From assembly GCA_965212125.1 (NCBI GenBank), contig OZ243045.1, forward strand, positions 682,001-746,000: a stretch of DNA of 64,000 bases, given 5' to 3'. Below the pieces are notes generated by a model. It saw nothing but the letters and a program-made list of their open reading frames with translations. It did not search any database and had not been told where the DNA came from. The translations under genes were made by a program, and so were the position numbers. Source of the DNA: CAYRJD01 sp965212125. GTDB taxonomy: Bacteria > Actinomycetota > Acidimicrobiia > Acidimicrobiales > Poriferisodalaceae. This document shows positions 7,684 through 17,591 of the stretch, piece after piece (within the stretch, counting starts at the first letter, position 1; each line of letters starts with the position of its first letter).

Positions 7684-10600
7684 ATGGTTGTTACGACTGA
7701 CTCTCCTCGCACCGCTCCTGAGGGCGCTGGCGCGCTCGGCATAAGGCACCACTTCACACGCCCGGGCGAAGATCCATACGACACGGTTACCTGGGAGCTG
7801 CGCGAAACCAAGATCATCAACCACCTTGACGGCTCCGTGGTTTTCGCTCAGTCAGACGTTGAGTTCCCGCAGAGTTGGAGTGCCACCGCAGGCAACATCG
7901 TCGCTCAGAAATACTTCCGCGGCACGCTTGGCACGCCCGAACGCGAGCATTCGCTGCGCCAGGTAATTGACCGAGTCGTTGACACCATCACCAAGTGGGG
8001 AACAGCCGACGGCTATTTCGCTGCCGACGAAGCCGTGATTTTCGCTGCCGAGTTGCGCTGGCTGCTGGTTCACCAAAGAGTCGCTTTTAACAGCCCGGTC
8101 TGGTTCAACATCGGTGTGACCGATGTGCCACAACAGGCGTCGGCTTGTTTCATCTTGGCCGTTGAAGACCGCATGGATTCGATTCTCAACTGGTACGTAG
8201 AAGAAGGCCGCATCTTCAAGGGCGGCTCTGGGGCTGGCGTCAACCTGTCGGCCATTCGTGGGTCGCGTGAGAAGCTGACTGGCGGCGGCGAGGCCAGCGG
8301 ACCGGTGAGCTTTATGCGCGGAGCTGATGCGTCGGCTGGCACTATCCGCAGCGGCGGCAAAACCCGTCGGGCGGCCAAGATGGTTTTGCTGGACATCGAC
8401 CACCCCGACGTTGAGGCGTTTATCTGGTGCAAGGCGCGTGAAGAGCGCAAGGCCAGGGCTTTGGCGGCGGCGGGGTTTGATATGAGCCTTGACGGCGAGG
8501 ACGCATTTTCGGTGCAGTATCAAAATGCCAACAACTCCGTGCGGCTGACCGATGAGTTCATGGCCAGCGTGGAAGCCGGCGACACGTGGGATCTAAAAGC
8601 CCGCACCACCGGCTTGCCGCTTAGGACGCTGCCGGCTCGTGACCTATTCAGTCAGATTGCCGCGGCTGCCTGGGAGTGCGCCGATCCTGGCGTCCATTTT
8701 TCCAGCACTATCAATAGCTGGCACACCGCACCTGCCACCGGACCGATAACGGCGAGCAATCCATGCAGTGAATATCTGCACCTTGACAACTCTGCCTGCA
8801 ACTTGGCGAGCATCAATTTGTTGCCGTTCGCCGGCGGTGGTGAGGCTGGCGGTGAGGCTGCCGTCAGCGCGACTGCCGCTAGCGCGACCGCCGGAGCGGC
8901 CTTTGATGTCGCCGGCCTTGAGTCCGCAGTGCGAACGACCTTCCTGGCACAAGACATACTCGTGGGGCGGGCCGACTATCCCACCGAGAAAATAGGTGAA
9001 ACGTCTCGCCGGTTCCGTCAGCTTGGGCTTGGCTACACCAACCTGGGCGCACTGCTCATGTCGTTTGGTGTGCCTTACGATTCGCCGCAAGGGCGGGCGC
9101 TGGCTGCGGCGGCGACTGCGGCCTTGTGCGGGCAGGCTTACGCAACTTCGGCCGACATGGCAGCCCGACTTGGTGCTTTTGACGGGTTTGCGCAGAACGC
9201 AGATCACATGGAAGCGGTCTTGCGTCGTCATCAGAGCGCGGTGGCAGATCTGGGGGACGAAACAGGTGTGGCAACGGACCCAGCGACCGCGGCGACCACT
9301 TCGGCTTGCGATTCCGCCACGGCGCTACTGCAAGCCGCCGCGCAGCGAAGCTGGCAACACGCAGTAGAAGGCTGCGCCAGTCACGGCGTTCGCAACTCAC
9401 AAGCGACCGTCATAGCCCCCACCGGCACTATTTCTTTCATGATGGATTGCGACACCACCGGCATCGAGCCCGACCTCGGACTCGTGAAGCACAAAAAACT
9501 GGTAGGTGGCGGCGACCTGACAATTGTCAACCAGACCTTGCGTCCCGCATTGCGGCGGTTGGGCTACGACGAAAAACAAGCCAGCGAGATTGAAGCGCAT
9601 GTGTTAGAGCACGGCACCATCAGCACCGCGCCAGGTCTGGCGGCTGAACACCTGCCGGTGTTTGCTTGCGCGATGGGTGACAACGTCATTGGCCCGGAGG
9701 GGCACGTTCAGATGATGGCGGCATGCCAGCCGTTTATTTCGGGTGCGATCTCAAAGACGGTGAACCTGCCGGAGGCAACCACGATCGCAGATATCGAAGA
9801 TCTGTTGATGCTTGCCTGGCGCCGCGGCCTTAAGTCGGTTGCGATCTATCGAGATAACTGCAAGGTCGCCCAACCGCTTTCAACCGGCTCGGGCACGGGC
9901 GCCGATGGCAGTGCTGCGGAAAGTGGGGACGGCGGCAAGGCAGATGGCTCAGCCGAAGACAGCGAAGCCATGGTTACCGCGGTTGCCGTAATCAAAGATC
10001 GTGTTGCATCCGTGAGTGTGGGCGGGTTTGTTCCGACGCGCCAGCGGATGCCGCGAACGAGGAACTCGCGCACGTTGTCGTTCAGAGTTGCGGACTGCCA
10101 CGGCTATATGACCGTGGGTGAATACGAAGACGGCCAGCCGGGGGAAATATTTCTCACCGTCGCAAAACAAGGCTCAACTTTGGCGGGGATTATGGACGCC
10201 CTGGCCATATCGGTAAGCCACGGCTTGCAGTACGGTGTGCCGCTGCGTTCTTACGTTGAGGCGTTCGTGAATGTGCGTTTTGAACCGGCCGGCATTACCG
10301 ACGACCCGCAAATCCGCATCGCAACCAGCCTGGTCGACTACATCTTCCGCCGTCTGGCGATGGAATATCTGCCGTTTGACCAGCGCCGCGACCTAGGGGT
10401 GCTATCGGTAGATGAGCGCATTGAACCAAATCTGCCGGGTCTGGAGCCAGCCCTGGTTGAAACGGCAATCGCAGCTGAAGTTGCACTTGATCCGCTGGCC
10501 GTTGATCAGTCAGGTCTCGCCCAAAACGGCATGGCAAACGATTACGAGCCAGCAAGTGTGCAGCAGGCGCTGCCCGTTGGAGCGATCGCGAAGACAGTTA

Positions 10601-10701
10601 GAAGCGATGCGCCGCTGTGCATGAGCTGCGGCGATCAGATGCTGCGGGCAGGCTCATGTTTTGCGTGCCCGTCATGTGGCACAACCAGCGGCTGCGGCTA
10701 A
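7684..10701 (+). CDS. nrdJ: Vitamin B12-dependent (class II) ribonucleotide reductase
   Basis: A 1005-residue adenosylcobalamin-dependent reductase that makes deoxyribonucleotides from ribonucleotides. N-terminal SACFILAVEDRMDSI and FKGGSGAGVNLSAIRGSRE are the class II signatures. The active-site turn is N359-P-C361-S-E363, with the radical-site cysteine flanked by Asn and Glu. The C-terminus ends in a Cys-rich zinc-ribbon tail (CMSCGDQ...CPSCGTTSGCG) that re-reduces the active site. Two Ala/Thr/Gly-rich loops are inserted (about residues 380-405 and 735-760). There is no intein. Its neighbour lexA is the usual actinobacterial partner. A cobalamin riboswitch is not evident in the short leader. 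Confidence 0.95.
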   Translation: MVVTTDSPRTAPEGAGALGIRHHFTRPGEDPYDTVTWELRETKIINHLDGSVVFAQSDVEFPQSWSATAGNIVAQKYFRGTLGTPEREHSLRQVIDRVVDTITKWGTADGYFAADEAVIFAAELRWLLVHQRVAFNSPVWFNIGVTDVPQQASACFILAVEDRMDSILNWYVEEGRIFKGGSGAGVNLSAIRGSREKLTGGGEASGPVSFMRGADASAGTIRSGGKTRRAAKMVLLDIDHPDVEAFIWCKAREERKARALAAAGFDMSLDGEDAFSVQYQNANNSVRLTDEFMASVEAGDTWDLKARTTGLPLRTLPARDLFSQIAAAAWECADPGVHFSSTINSWHTAPATGPITASNPCSEYLHLDNSACNLASINLLPFAGGGEAGGEAAVSATAASATAGAAFDVAGLESAVRTTFLAQDILVGRADYPTEKIGETSRRFRQLGLGYTNLGALLMSFGVPYDSPQGRALAAAATAALCGQAYATSADMAARLGAFDGFAQNADHMEAVLRRHQSAVADLGDETGVATDPATAATTSACDSATALLQAAAQRSWQHAVEGCASHGVRNSQATVIAPTGTISFMMDCDTTGIEPDLGLVKHKKLVGGGDLTIVNQTLRPALRRLGYDEKQASEIEAHVLEHGTISTAPGLAAEHLPVFACAMGDNVIGPEGHVQMMAACQPFISGAISKTVNLPEATTIADIEDLLMLAWRRGLKSVAIYRDNCKVAQPLSTGSGTGADGSAAESGDGGKADGSAEDSEAMVTAVAVIKDRVASVSVGGFVPTRQRMPRTRNSRTLSFRVADCHGYMTVGEYEDGQPGEIFLTVAKQGSTLAGIMDALAISVSHGLQYGVPLRSYVEAFVNVRFEPAGITDDPQIRIATSLVDYIFRRLAMEYLPFDQRRDLGVLSVDERIEPNLPGLEPALVETAIAAEVALDPLAVDQSGLAQNGMANDYEPASVQQALPVGAIAKTVRSDAPLCMSCGDQMLRAGSCFACPSCGTTSGCG

Positions 10702-10710
10702 GCACTGCGG

Positions 10711-13221
10711 CTAAGCGCTCTCAGGGTTTCCAACAGACACGGCGCTGGCTGAGCTGGTTGCGCTCGCCGCGCCAGACGCACTGCCTGAGTTAGCCGCGCC
10801 AGTCGAGCCTTCAGCGCAGCAACCAAGAAAGCACTGATCGGGGCTAGGTCCGAGCCGCCCCACTGCGGGTCGATCGGATCGCAATCCCGCGGTTTCTTCA
10901 ATGAGATCCGCCAGTGCTGCCACCAGCAACGGGTGCGACCCAACACTCTTTGCGCGCACCATCGTCAAATGATGACGTACCGCAGCGGCGCGGGCGACCG
11001 TGTCAAGGTCGTGCAGAACTTCCATGTGGTCAGACATAAATCCCAAAGGCACCACCAAGACACCCGTGTTGCCAGCCTTAGCTAGCTCAACCAATCGCTC
11101 GCCGATGTCTGGCTCAAGCCAAGGCGTGGACGCCCGCCCGCTGCGGCTTTGAAACGCAACCTCAAATGAACCGTTAAGCCCTGCTCGCTCGGCTACCACA
11201 GCAGCCGTGTCGCGCAGCTGTAGTTCATAGTCGCATTGCGCCGCCATTGTCGCTGGCAAGCTGTGGGCGGTGAAAATGGTCGGTGCGCCCGGGTCAAGAT
11301 TCGCTCCCTGGCGTGCCTCCTGGACTCTTTCAACCACGGCGTCCACAAAGCCTGGATGGTTGTGAAACATTCGGATCCGTGTAACCGTCGGAGCGCTGGC
11401 GAGCCCAGCGCGATTAACCCCAGCGCGCGCCGCAGCGATGTTTTCGCCGTACTGACGACAGCTTGAATAAGAACTAAACGCCGAGGTAAGCACGCAAACG
11501 GTGCGCTCGTGTCCGTTGCTTGCCATGTCGCCCAAGACGTCAGGCAAAAACGGACGCCAGTTGCGGTTTGCCAAATAGATCGGCACATCAAATCCACGCC
11601 CGCGCAGCTGCTGATCCAAAGCCTCACTCAGCTCGCGATTGTGACGCCCGATCGGGCTAATGCCATCGTGGCGCAGGTACTGCTGTGCCACAACTTGCAG
11701 TCGTCGTTCGGGAACGTCGCGCCCGGCGGTGACATTGCGCAAAAAGGGCATCACATCATCGGGGCCTTCAGGTCCGCCGAACGACAACAACAGCACAGAG
11801 TCAAAATCGCCCACGCGCTGGCGCAGGGTGGCGGGCTGCTGCGGAGTGATGTGTTGCTGCGGCGCGGTGGCGGGTTGCTGCGCGGGGATGGCCCCGCTTG
11901 CGACGGCACCGGCGTCGGCGTCAGCGCCGCGCTTCCTCGCATGTCGGCGGGTCAGTATCTCAGCCAGCACCAATATCGGGACGGTTGACAGCGCCGTCCA
12001 CATAGCAACCTCGATCGTGGTGTTGTAACCCTGCCGATCAATTAGCTCACCCGCCAGCGGCGGCCCTATCAATCCACCAAAACCGGCAGAGGTATACAGC
12101 GCACCCAACACCCCGCCCAAACCAAGTGCTCCGAACATTTGCGCCGCCACTGCGGGCGACAGCGCAATAAAGCCGCCGTAGGCAATGCCGAATACCGCTA
12201 CGAATACCAGCAGCTGCGTAAAGTTGCCGTCGGCAAAGCGCCAAAGCAAAAAACTGCCGCCGAGGATGGCAAAAGAAAACTGCGACAGCCGCATCAGCGA
12301 GGTCATTGCGCCGAATGCCCCGAAGCCCAGCCGACCGATGATGCTGGCGGCTCCCAGCAACCCGATCAGCAAGGCACCACGCTCCGATCCGTAGCCGTCC
12401 AGGTAGTCGTCCAGATAGACGAACGGCACAAAAAGTGCTGCGCTTAGCAACAGAATCGCGAGGTACAGCACCGCAAATCGTGCGTTGAAAATGAGCTTGC
12501 GAAGCTGCGGTAGCGGTTCTGGGTTTTCGGGCGGCGGCGGACGCTTGGCGCCAATGCTGGCGATTAACAACAAGCCACCAACCACGATGGCCATGACCAC
12601 ATAGCCGGTGCGCCAGCCGTAATTGTCAGTTAGCGCCTTGGCGACAGGTGCGCCGACCAGCGTTCCCAGGCCGATACCCGCAACGGCCACCCCAATGGCG
12701 GTCGTGCGATGCTTGTTAAACCAGGCGCCGACGACGGCGACCATCGGCACGTAAGCACAAGCCACCCCGATGCCCACCCCGACGCCGTATGTGATGTAGC
12801 CAATCCAGATTTCGGTTACCCGTGAGGTGATCAGCAAGGCCGCAACCATGATCACTGCCCCCACCAGCAGCACCGGGCGAGGCCCGAAGCGGTCAGCCAG
12901 TCGACCGGTGACGACTCCCAGAATGAAATACAGGAATGTCGTGAGCGAGAACAGCAGGGCGACCTCGCTGTTGCTTACGCCAAATTCCTCGCGGATGGTG
13001 GTGAAGAACGCCCCGAAGCTGTAGGCGACGCCGAACACGGCGAACGTGGACAGCATGGTCGCGAAGACCACTAGCCATCCGGTTGCGCTGTCTATGCCTG
13101 AGGATTTGCTGGCTGGTGGTGGCGGGGCCGCGGTGTCAGACTGGGCTGCGGCGTCAGACGGGGCCGCGGTGTCAGACTGGGCCGCGGTGTCAGACTGCGA
13201 CATGGCACCCGGGGCGCTCAT
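10711..13221 (-). CDS. Fusion of an MFS transporter and a (coproporphyrin) ferrochelatase
   Basis: One 836-codon frame carries two complete proteins. Residues about 45-430 form a 12-helix major facilitator of the oxalate/formate-antiporter or monocarboxylate type (GVVTGRLADRFGPRPVLL, GVAVAGIGLGTLVGAPV). After a Gln/Pro/Ala linker, residues about 471-836 are a ferrochelatase: LLLSFGGPEGPDDV, TAHSLPATM with the catalytic His, SRSGRASTPWLEPDI and VVPLGFMSDHMEVLHD. Cysteines in SSYSSCRQYGE and CFLGCCAEG fit the 2Fe-2S cluster of actinobacterial CpfC/HemH. There is no stop between the parts. An internal GTG at 11814 could also start a free ferrochelatase. The N-terminus is an 18-bp tandem repeat. 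A porphyrin or haem carrier role for the MFS half is inference. Confidence 0.9.
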   Translation of the reverse strand: MSAPGAMSQSDTAAQSDTAAPSDAAAQSDTAAPPPPASKSSGIDSATGWLVVFATMLSTFAVFGVAYSFGAFFTTIREEFGVSNSEVALLFSLTTFLYFILGVVTGRLADRFGPRPVLLVGAVIMVAALLITSRVTEIWIGYITYGVGVGIGVACAYVPMVAVVGAWFNKHRTTAIGVAVAGIGLGTLVGAPVAKALTDNYGWRTGYVVMAIVVGGLLLIASIGAKRPPPPENPEPLPQLRKLIFNARFAVLYLAILLLSAALFVPFVYLDDYLDGYGSERGALLIGLLGAASIIGRLGFGAFGAMTSLMRLSQFSFAILGGSFLLWRFADGNFTQLLVFVAVFGIAYGGFIALSPAVAAQMFGALGLGGVLGALYTSAGFGGLIGPPLAGELIDRQGYNTTIEVAMWTALSTVPILVLAEILTRRHARKRGADADAGAVASGAIPAQQPATAPQQHITPQQPATLRQRVGDFDSVLLLSFGGPEGPDDVMPFLRNVTAGRDVPERRLQVVAQQYLRHDGISPIGRHNRELSEALDQQLRGRGFDVPIYLANRNWRPFLPDVLGDMASNGHERTVCVLTSAFSSYSSCRQYGENIAAARAGVNRAGLASAPTVTRIRMFHNHPGFVDAVVERVQEARQGANLDPGAPTIFTAHSLPATMAAQCDYELQLRDTAAVVAERAGLNGSFEVAFQSRSGRASTPWLEPDIGERLVELAKAGNTGVLVVPLGFMSDHMEVLHDLDTVARAAAVRHHLTMVRAKSVGSHPLLVAALADLIEETAGLRSDRPAVGRLGPSPDQCFLGCCAEGSTGAANSGSASGAASATSSASAVSVGNPESA
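13127..13198 (-). repeat. Four in-frame 18-bp repeats at the N-terminus of the MFS-ferrochelatase gene
   Basis: Four units of 18 bp (consensus gccgcggtgtcagactgg on the plus strand) encode a hexapeptide repeat of the form QSDTAA. Units 1 and 3 are identical, unit 4 differs at one base, and unit 2 is the most diverged. Confidence 0.85.
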
Positions 13222-13316
13222 AGGTGTTCCCGTGGAAGTCGAACCGGCGTGTTAGCCACAAGGATTTTGAGGGTAATGCGGTGCGAGGTATCCCATTGAC
13301 CTGCGAGAATGGAGCT

Positions 13317-13610
13317 ATGCCTGTGTCTGTGCCCGTATCTGCGCCCGTCTCCGTACCTCCATCTGCGCAAGCGAGCACGACCCAGGTTGAAGAGCGGACG
13401 GACACAACCCTTGACACGAGCACGACCAGCGGCAGCGGTGATCACGACCGGTTTGCGCACTACGTCAACAAGGTCAAGCTGACCGAATCCGCAGTGAGCG
13501 GCAAAGCGGTGGTGGCGCTGTGCGGCAAGAAATGGGTGCCGACACGCGACGCTCAGCAGTACCCGGTCTGCCCGACCTGCAAAGAGATCTACGCCAAGCT
13601 AGGAAGCTGA
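13317..13610 (+). CDS. DUF3039 family protein
   Basis: A 97-residue protein. The first 45 residues are low-complexity Val/Pro/Ser/Thr. The conserved part reads HYVNKVKLTESAVSGKAV, then ALCGKKWVPTRDAQQYPVCP with TCKEIYAKL at the end; this is the DUF3039 pattern known in actinobacteria. Three cysteines (one in LCGKKW and a CxxC pair in CPTCK) could hold a metal ion. I use the ATG at 13317 with GGAG just upstream; a longer frame from 13224 would run into the divergent fusion gene. No function is known for the family. Confidence 0.75.
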   Translation: MPVSVPVSAPVSVPPSAQASTTQVEERTDTTLDTSTTSGSGDHDRFAHYVNKVKLTESAVSGKAVVALCGKKWVPTRDAQQYPVCPTCKEIYAKLGS

Positions 13611-13615
13611 CTGCG

Positions 13616-14071
13616 TCAAGAAGCTGGCTGCGACACCTTGAAGGTCAGCGATGCCTTGGCGATCGTGGCGCCCTTGGAAGTCTCAACCTCAGCTTCGCAA
13701 AAAACGATTGAGCGGCCCCGCTTGGTTACCCAGCCAGCGGCGATCAGGTCGTCCTCAACCGCCGCGCCCAGATACTGCACGTTCATGTTGATGGTGCTGT
13801 AGGGCTGAGCCTGCTCAAAAGCGCTACCAACCGCCGGCACGCAAGCGGTGTCAAGCAGCGTCGCCAGCACACCGCCATGCACCGCACCGCCAGCTTGCTT
13901 TAGCTCCGAGCGAACGGGCAGCGTCAGCCGGCAGTAGTCCAGACGCACCTCAGCAACGGTCAAGCCGACCAGGTTCACGAACAGCTTTTGCGAAGCCCGC
14001 CCGTAACGCCCCCAGCGCTGTGCGGCCTCGGCCTGCAAGGGCTGGAACGAGTTCGGATCTGGCAGCGCCAC
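13616..14071 (-). CDS. PaaI-like acyl-CoA thioesterase (hotdog fold)
   Basis: A 151-residue single hotdog domain with the PaaI/YdiI pattern: GGAVHGGVLATLLDTACVPA (active-site HGG and following Asp), INMNVQYLGAA, and WVTKRGRSIVFCEAEV. These enzymes hydrolyse acyl- or aryl-CoA thioesters in the cytoplasm. It is convergent with the DUF3039 gene (5 bp apart) and divergent from the S9 peptidase, whose start lies 42 bp away. The natural acyl group is not predictable. Confidence 0.82.
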   Translation of the reverse strand: MALPDPNSFQPLQAEAAQRWGRYGRASQKLFVNLVGLTVAEVRLDYCRLTLPVRSELKQAGGAVHGGVLATLLDTACVPAVGSAFEQAQPYSTINMNVQYLGAAVEDDLIAAGWVTKRGRSIVFCEAEVETSKGATIAKASLTFKVSQPAS

Positions 14072-14113
14072 ACCCTGAGGTTAGATCGGCGACCCATTAC
14101 TGTCGGGCTGGTT

Positions 14114-16534
14114 ATGCCCGACGCCGCAGACCAAGTTGGCGGCTTTCCGCGGATCTACGCACGCACGCAGCGTTTCAGTTTGGGAGTGCCGCGCAACTTC
14201 GCCATAACAGCCGACGCTGAGCATGTCACCTTTTTGCGCAGCAAGGGGGCAACCGATCCTGTCAATTGTCTCTGGCTGATGGACACGACCAGCGGGGTTG
14301 AGCAGCTGCTAGCTGATCCGACGGAGCTGCTGGCTGGGTTGGCTGAGCGGACCGCCGGGGCGAAGTTTGGAGATCGTGATCCCGCGGCCGAGCGAGCGCG
14401 CCGTGAGCGAGCACGCGAGTCCGCCGAAGGGATCGTTTCGTACAGCACCGATCGCTCAGGCCGTGTGATTGCATTTGCGTTGGCGGGAGCGTTGGTGGTG
14501 GTGGATGCGAGCGATCCCGCTCGGGTTGCGGTGCGCCAGATTGACATGCAACAAGAGGTGCAGCAAACGGCGAGCGAGCGCGGGGCGCCCGCCGAGACAC
14601 CTGCCGCCGCAGCATTTGACCCGCGCCTATCGCCGGATGCTAGTTACGTCAGCTTCGTGGTCGGAAATTCATTGTGGGTTGCGCCTGCTGACGGATCAAA
14701 CCCAGCCCGACCGCTGCTGGTGCCCGCCGTAGATCTGGCTCCCGCAAACGTTTCGTGGGGGCTTGCTGAGTTCATAGCCGCAGAGGAGATGCGTCGCAGT
14801 CGCGGCCACTGGTGGAGTCCGCACAGCGACGCTTTGGCAGTAGCGCGCGTGGATACCGCCCCTGTTCAGCAATGGCACATCGCCGATCCCGCTAACCCAG
14901 ACAGGCCGCCGCAGCCAGTGCGCTATCCCGCCGCTGGCACGCCCAATGCGCAGGTGCAGCTTTACGTCCAAGCGGTGAAGCCAGCGTCGGAAAATCCGGC
15001 CTCGGAAAATCCGGCGCCACGGCTTGTGGAATGGGACACGGCGGCTTTCCCGTATCTGTGTGATGTCATCTGGGCGGACGGTTTTGATCTCACGCTGGTT
15101 GTGCAGAGTCGCGATCAACGTGAGATGCGCACCCTCACGGCGGACCCAGCCTCCGGGCAAACGCAAACGATCCAAACGCAAACAATCGCCGTCCAAAAAG
15201 ACCCGGATTGGGTGGATATCGTGCCCGGCGCGCCAGCGCACAGCCCGCTGGGATTGCTCACGGTTGGTGAGCACGACGGCAACAGAGCGATTGCGCTTGA
15301 CGGCAAGCCGATTACTACGCCAAGCGAGTGGGTCAGAGAGATAGTTGATGTCAGCTGGGCTGCTGATGTTTTGCCGTGTCGTGAGATCAAGGTGCTGTAC
15401 CTGGTATCCGAAACGCCAGGCGATGTCGTTTTGCGCCGTCTGACCGTTGGCACCGATAGCTCAGATGGTCCAGAGCAAACACCGCGATCCGTTGGCTCGC
15501 CCCAAGACGTCGTGACGGCGGCTGTCGCTAAATCAGGTTGCGTTGTTGTGGCTGAGGCTTCTTTGGATAGAGCGACCACCTTCACCGTCCGCCGCGAGGG
15601 TGCCGCAGACGCGCGCGCTGCTGTCGCTGAGGTCAGCACCGCCGGGCACAAGATCACTTCGCACGGCGGTGATCCGTTTGAGGCACTGGGATTTGACGAC
15701 GCCGAGCATCCCTTCCGCCCGGAAATGTACGCAGCCGACCCGCTGGAGGTGCCCACCGCGGTGCTGTGGCCAAATCCGTCGCTGCCAGAAACGGCAGGGC
15801 AAACGCCAGGGCAAGCAACGCAGCAAACACCAGCCCCGCTGCCGATACTGCTTGACCCCTACGGCGGCCCGGGAGCGCAGCGAGTGCTGAACGCGCGTTC
15901 GGCTTACGCGCAATCGCAGTGGTTCGCCAATCAGGGCTATTGCGTCGTGATAGCCGATGGCCGCGGCACTCCCGGCAGAGGCGGCAGTTGGCAGCGAGCG
16001 GTGAAAGGAGACCTTGCGTCAGCCGCCCTGCAAGATCAAATCAGCGCCCTTGAATTCGTCACCACCAAGTTCGCAGACCGCGTAAACCCAGCCGCCGTAG
16101 CAATCCGCGGCTGGTCGTTCGGCGGCTACTTAGCGGCGCTGGCCGTGCTGCGTGAGCCTGAGCGCTTTCACGCCGCCATAGCCGGGGCGCCGGTTGCCGA
16201 CTGGGCGCTTTACGACACCCACTACACCGAGCGCTATCTAGGCGACCCAAACCAAGAGCCCGCCAACTACCGCCGCTCTTCATTGCTAGACGACCAGCCC
16301 GAAATCCAGCGTCCGATCATGCTTATCCACGGCCTGGCCGACGACAACGTCGTGGCGGCGCACACGCTGCGCCTGTCTAGCGCCCTACTAGCGGCGGGCC
16401 ATCCCCACGAAGTGCTGCCCCTCACGGGGGTTACTCATATGACCCCGCAAGAGGTGGTGGCAGAGAATTTGTTGCTGGCGCAGTTGGCGTTTCTGCGGCG
16501 CCGCCTGGCAGGGCAACTAAACTCAGGGGCTTAG
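14114..16534 (+). CDS. S9 family serine peptidase (DPP IV / prolyl-oligopeptidase type)
   Basis: About 806 residues in two domains. The first about 560 residues form a beta-propeller like the DPP IV N-terminal domain (FSLGVPRNFAITADAEHVTF, WWSPHSDALAVARVD). The last 250 are the alpha/beta-hydrolase domain. The catalytic triad is visible as Ser in IRGWSFGGYLAAL, Asp in HGLADDNVVAAHT and His in GVTHMTPQE. The Glu-Glu motif that anchors the substrate amino terminus is present as FIAAEEMRRSRG. No signal peptide is seen, so a cytoplasmic peptide-trimming role is likely. I start at ATG 14114, since the longer frame overlaps the divergent thioesterase. Small repeats such as NPASENPASENPAP sit in propeller loops. 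Confidence 0.85.
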   Translation: MPDAADQVGGFPRIYARTQRFSLGVPRNFAITADAEHVTFLRSKGATDPVNCLWLMDTTSGVEQLLADPTELLAGLAERTAGAKFGDRDPAAERARRERARESAEGIVSYSTDRSGRVIAFALAGALVVVDASDPARVAVRQIDMQQEVQQTASERGAPAETPAAAAFDPRLSPDASYVSFVVGNSLWVAPADGSNPARPLLVPAVDLAPANVSWGLAEFIAAEEMRRSRGHWWSPHSDALAVARVDTAPVQQWHIADPANPDRPPQPVRYPAAGTPNAQVQLYVQAVKPASENPASENPAPRLVEWDTAAFPYLCDVIWADGFDLTLVVQSRDQREMRTLTADPASGQTQTIQTQTIAVQKDPDWVDIVPGAPAHSPLGLLTVGEHDGNRAIALDGKPITTPSEWVREIVDVSWAADVLPCREIKVLYLVSETPGDVVLRRLTVGTDSSDGPEQTPRSVGSPQDVVTAAVAKSGCVVVAEASLDRATTFTVRREGAADARAAVAEVSTAGHKITSHGGDPFEALGFDDAEHPFRPEMYAADPLEVPTAVLWPNPSLPETAGQTPGQATQQTPAPLPILLDPYGGPGAQRVLNARSAYAQSQWFANQGYCVVIADGRGTPGRGGSWQRAVKGDLASAALQDQISALEFVTTKFADRVNPAAVAIRGWSFGGYLAALAVLREPERFHAAIAGAPVADWALYDTHYTERYLGDPNQEPANYRRSSLLDDQPEIQRPIMLIHGLADDNVVAAHTLRLSSALLAAGHPHEVLPLTGVTHMTPQEVVAENLLLAQLAFLRRRLAGQLNSGA

Positions 16535-16586
16535 TGGATAGACCCTGCCCAACAGACTTGCGCTCAACAGACTTGCGCCGATTTAG

Positions 16587-17591
16587 GTGACCGTTACCGA
16601 AGTACGGGTTCACGTCCCCGGTAACCATCTGATGGTGGGTGTCCTAGGTCAGCGTGACGAGCATCTGCGGATGGTTGAAAGCCATTTCGAAGACGCCAAG
16701 ATTCACGTGCGCGGCAATGAGATCTCAGTCGCCGGTCCGCAGGCGGATCTGGTCGGGCAGGTGTTTGAAGAGCTAGCGCACATCCTTGAGGCCGGCCAGC
16801 AGCCCGACTCAGCGCTCGTGCTGAAGCTGATTGACATGGTCAAGGCAAATGAGAATCCGCGTGAGATCCTGGCTAATCCAGTCTTGCGGGCGCCGAACGG
16901 TCGGATCGTGCGCGCCAAGAGCGCCGGGCAGATGAGCTACATCCAAACCGCACGAGCCAACGTTGTGACCTTCGCAATCGGTCCCGCCGGCACCGGCAAG
17001 ACCTGGCTGGCGGTGGCTATGGCGGTTGAGGCGCTGGCGTCCAAACAGGTGCGCCGCATCGTGCTGACCCGACCGGCGGTTGAAGCTGGCGAGCGGCTGG
17101 GGTTCTTGCCCGGCGACTTGATGGCCAAGATCGACCCCTACCTGGCGCCCTTGTATGACGCTTTGTTTGATCTGCTGGATCAAGAATCGGCCGAGCGATA
17201 TCTGGCCGACAAAACTATTGAGGTGGCCCCGCTGGCATTTATGCGCGGGCGCACTTTGCGGGACAGTTTCATCATCTTGGATGAGGCGCAAAACACCACG
17301 CCCGAGCAAATGAAAATGTTTCTGACTCGCATTGGTGAGAACTCAAGGGCAGTGATTACTGGTGACCGGACGCAGATTGACGTGGGCGGTGGCGCCAGCG
17401 GATTGCTAGATGCCGAGCGCTCGCTCAAACACGTCAACGGATTGGCGTTTGCTTCGCTGACTGGCCGTGACATCACCCGGCATCCTGTGGTGCGAGACAT
17501 AGTCGCTGCTTATGAACGAAGAGACACGGCGCGGCGAGACAAATCCCGGCGAGATGCCGCCGAGCGCGACCAAGGTGAGCGCAATCCTTAA
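16587..17591 (+). CDS. phoH: PhoH-like ATPase
   Basis: A 334-residue P-loop protein starting with GTG. An N-terminal KH-like region (VHVPGNHLMVGVLGQRDEH) precedes the PhoH ATPase core: Walker A GPAGTGKTWLAVAMA, GERLGFLPGDLMAKIDPYL, Walker B region SFIILDEAQNTTPEQMKMFL and LTRIGENSRAVITGDRTQID. The family is linked to RNA metabolism and in most bacteria lies next to ybeY, as here. The C-terminus is a highly charged Arg/Asp tail that overlaps the ybeY frame. Confidence 0.93.
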   Translation: MTVTEVRVHVPGNHLMVGVLGQRDEHLRMVESHFEDAKIHVRGNEISVAGPQADLVGQVFEELAHILEAGQQPDSALVLKLIDMVKANENPREILANPVLRAPNGRIVRAKSAGQMSYIQTARANVVTFAIGPAGTGKTWLAVAMAVEALASKQVRRIVLTRPAVEAGERLGFLPGDLMAKIDPYLAPLYDALFDLLDQESAERYLADKTIEVAPLAFMRGRTLRDSFIILDEAQNTTPEQMKMFLTRIGENSRAVITGDRTQIDVGGGASGLLDAERSLKHVNGLAFASLTGRDITRHPVVRDIVAAYERRDTARRDKSRRDAAERDQGERNP

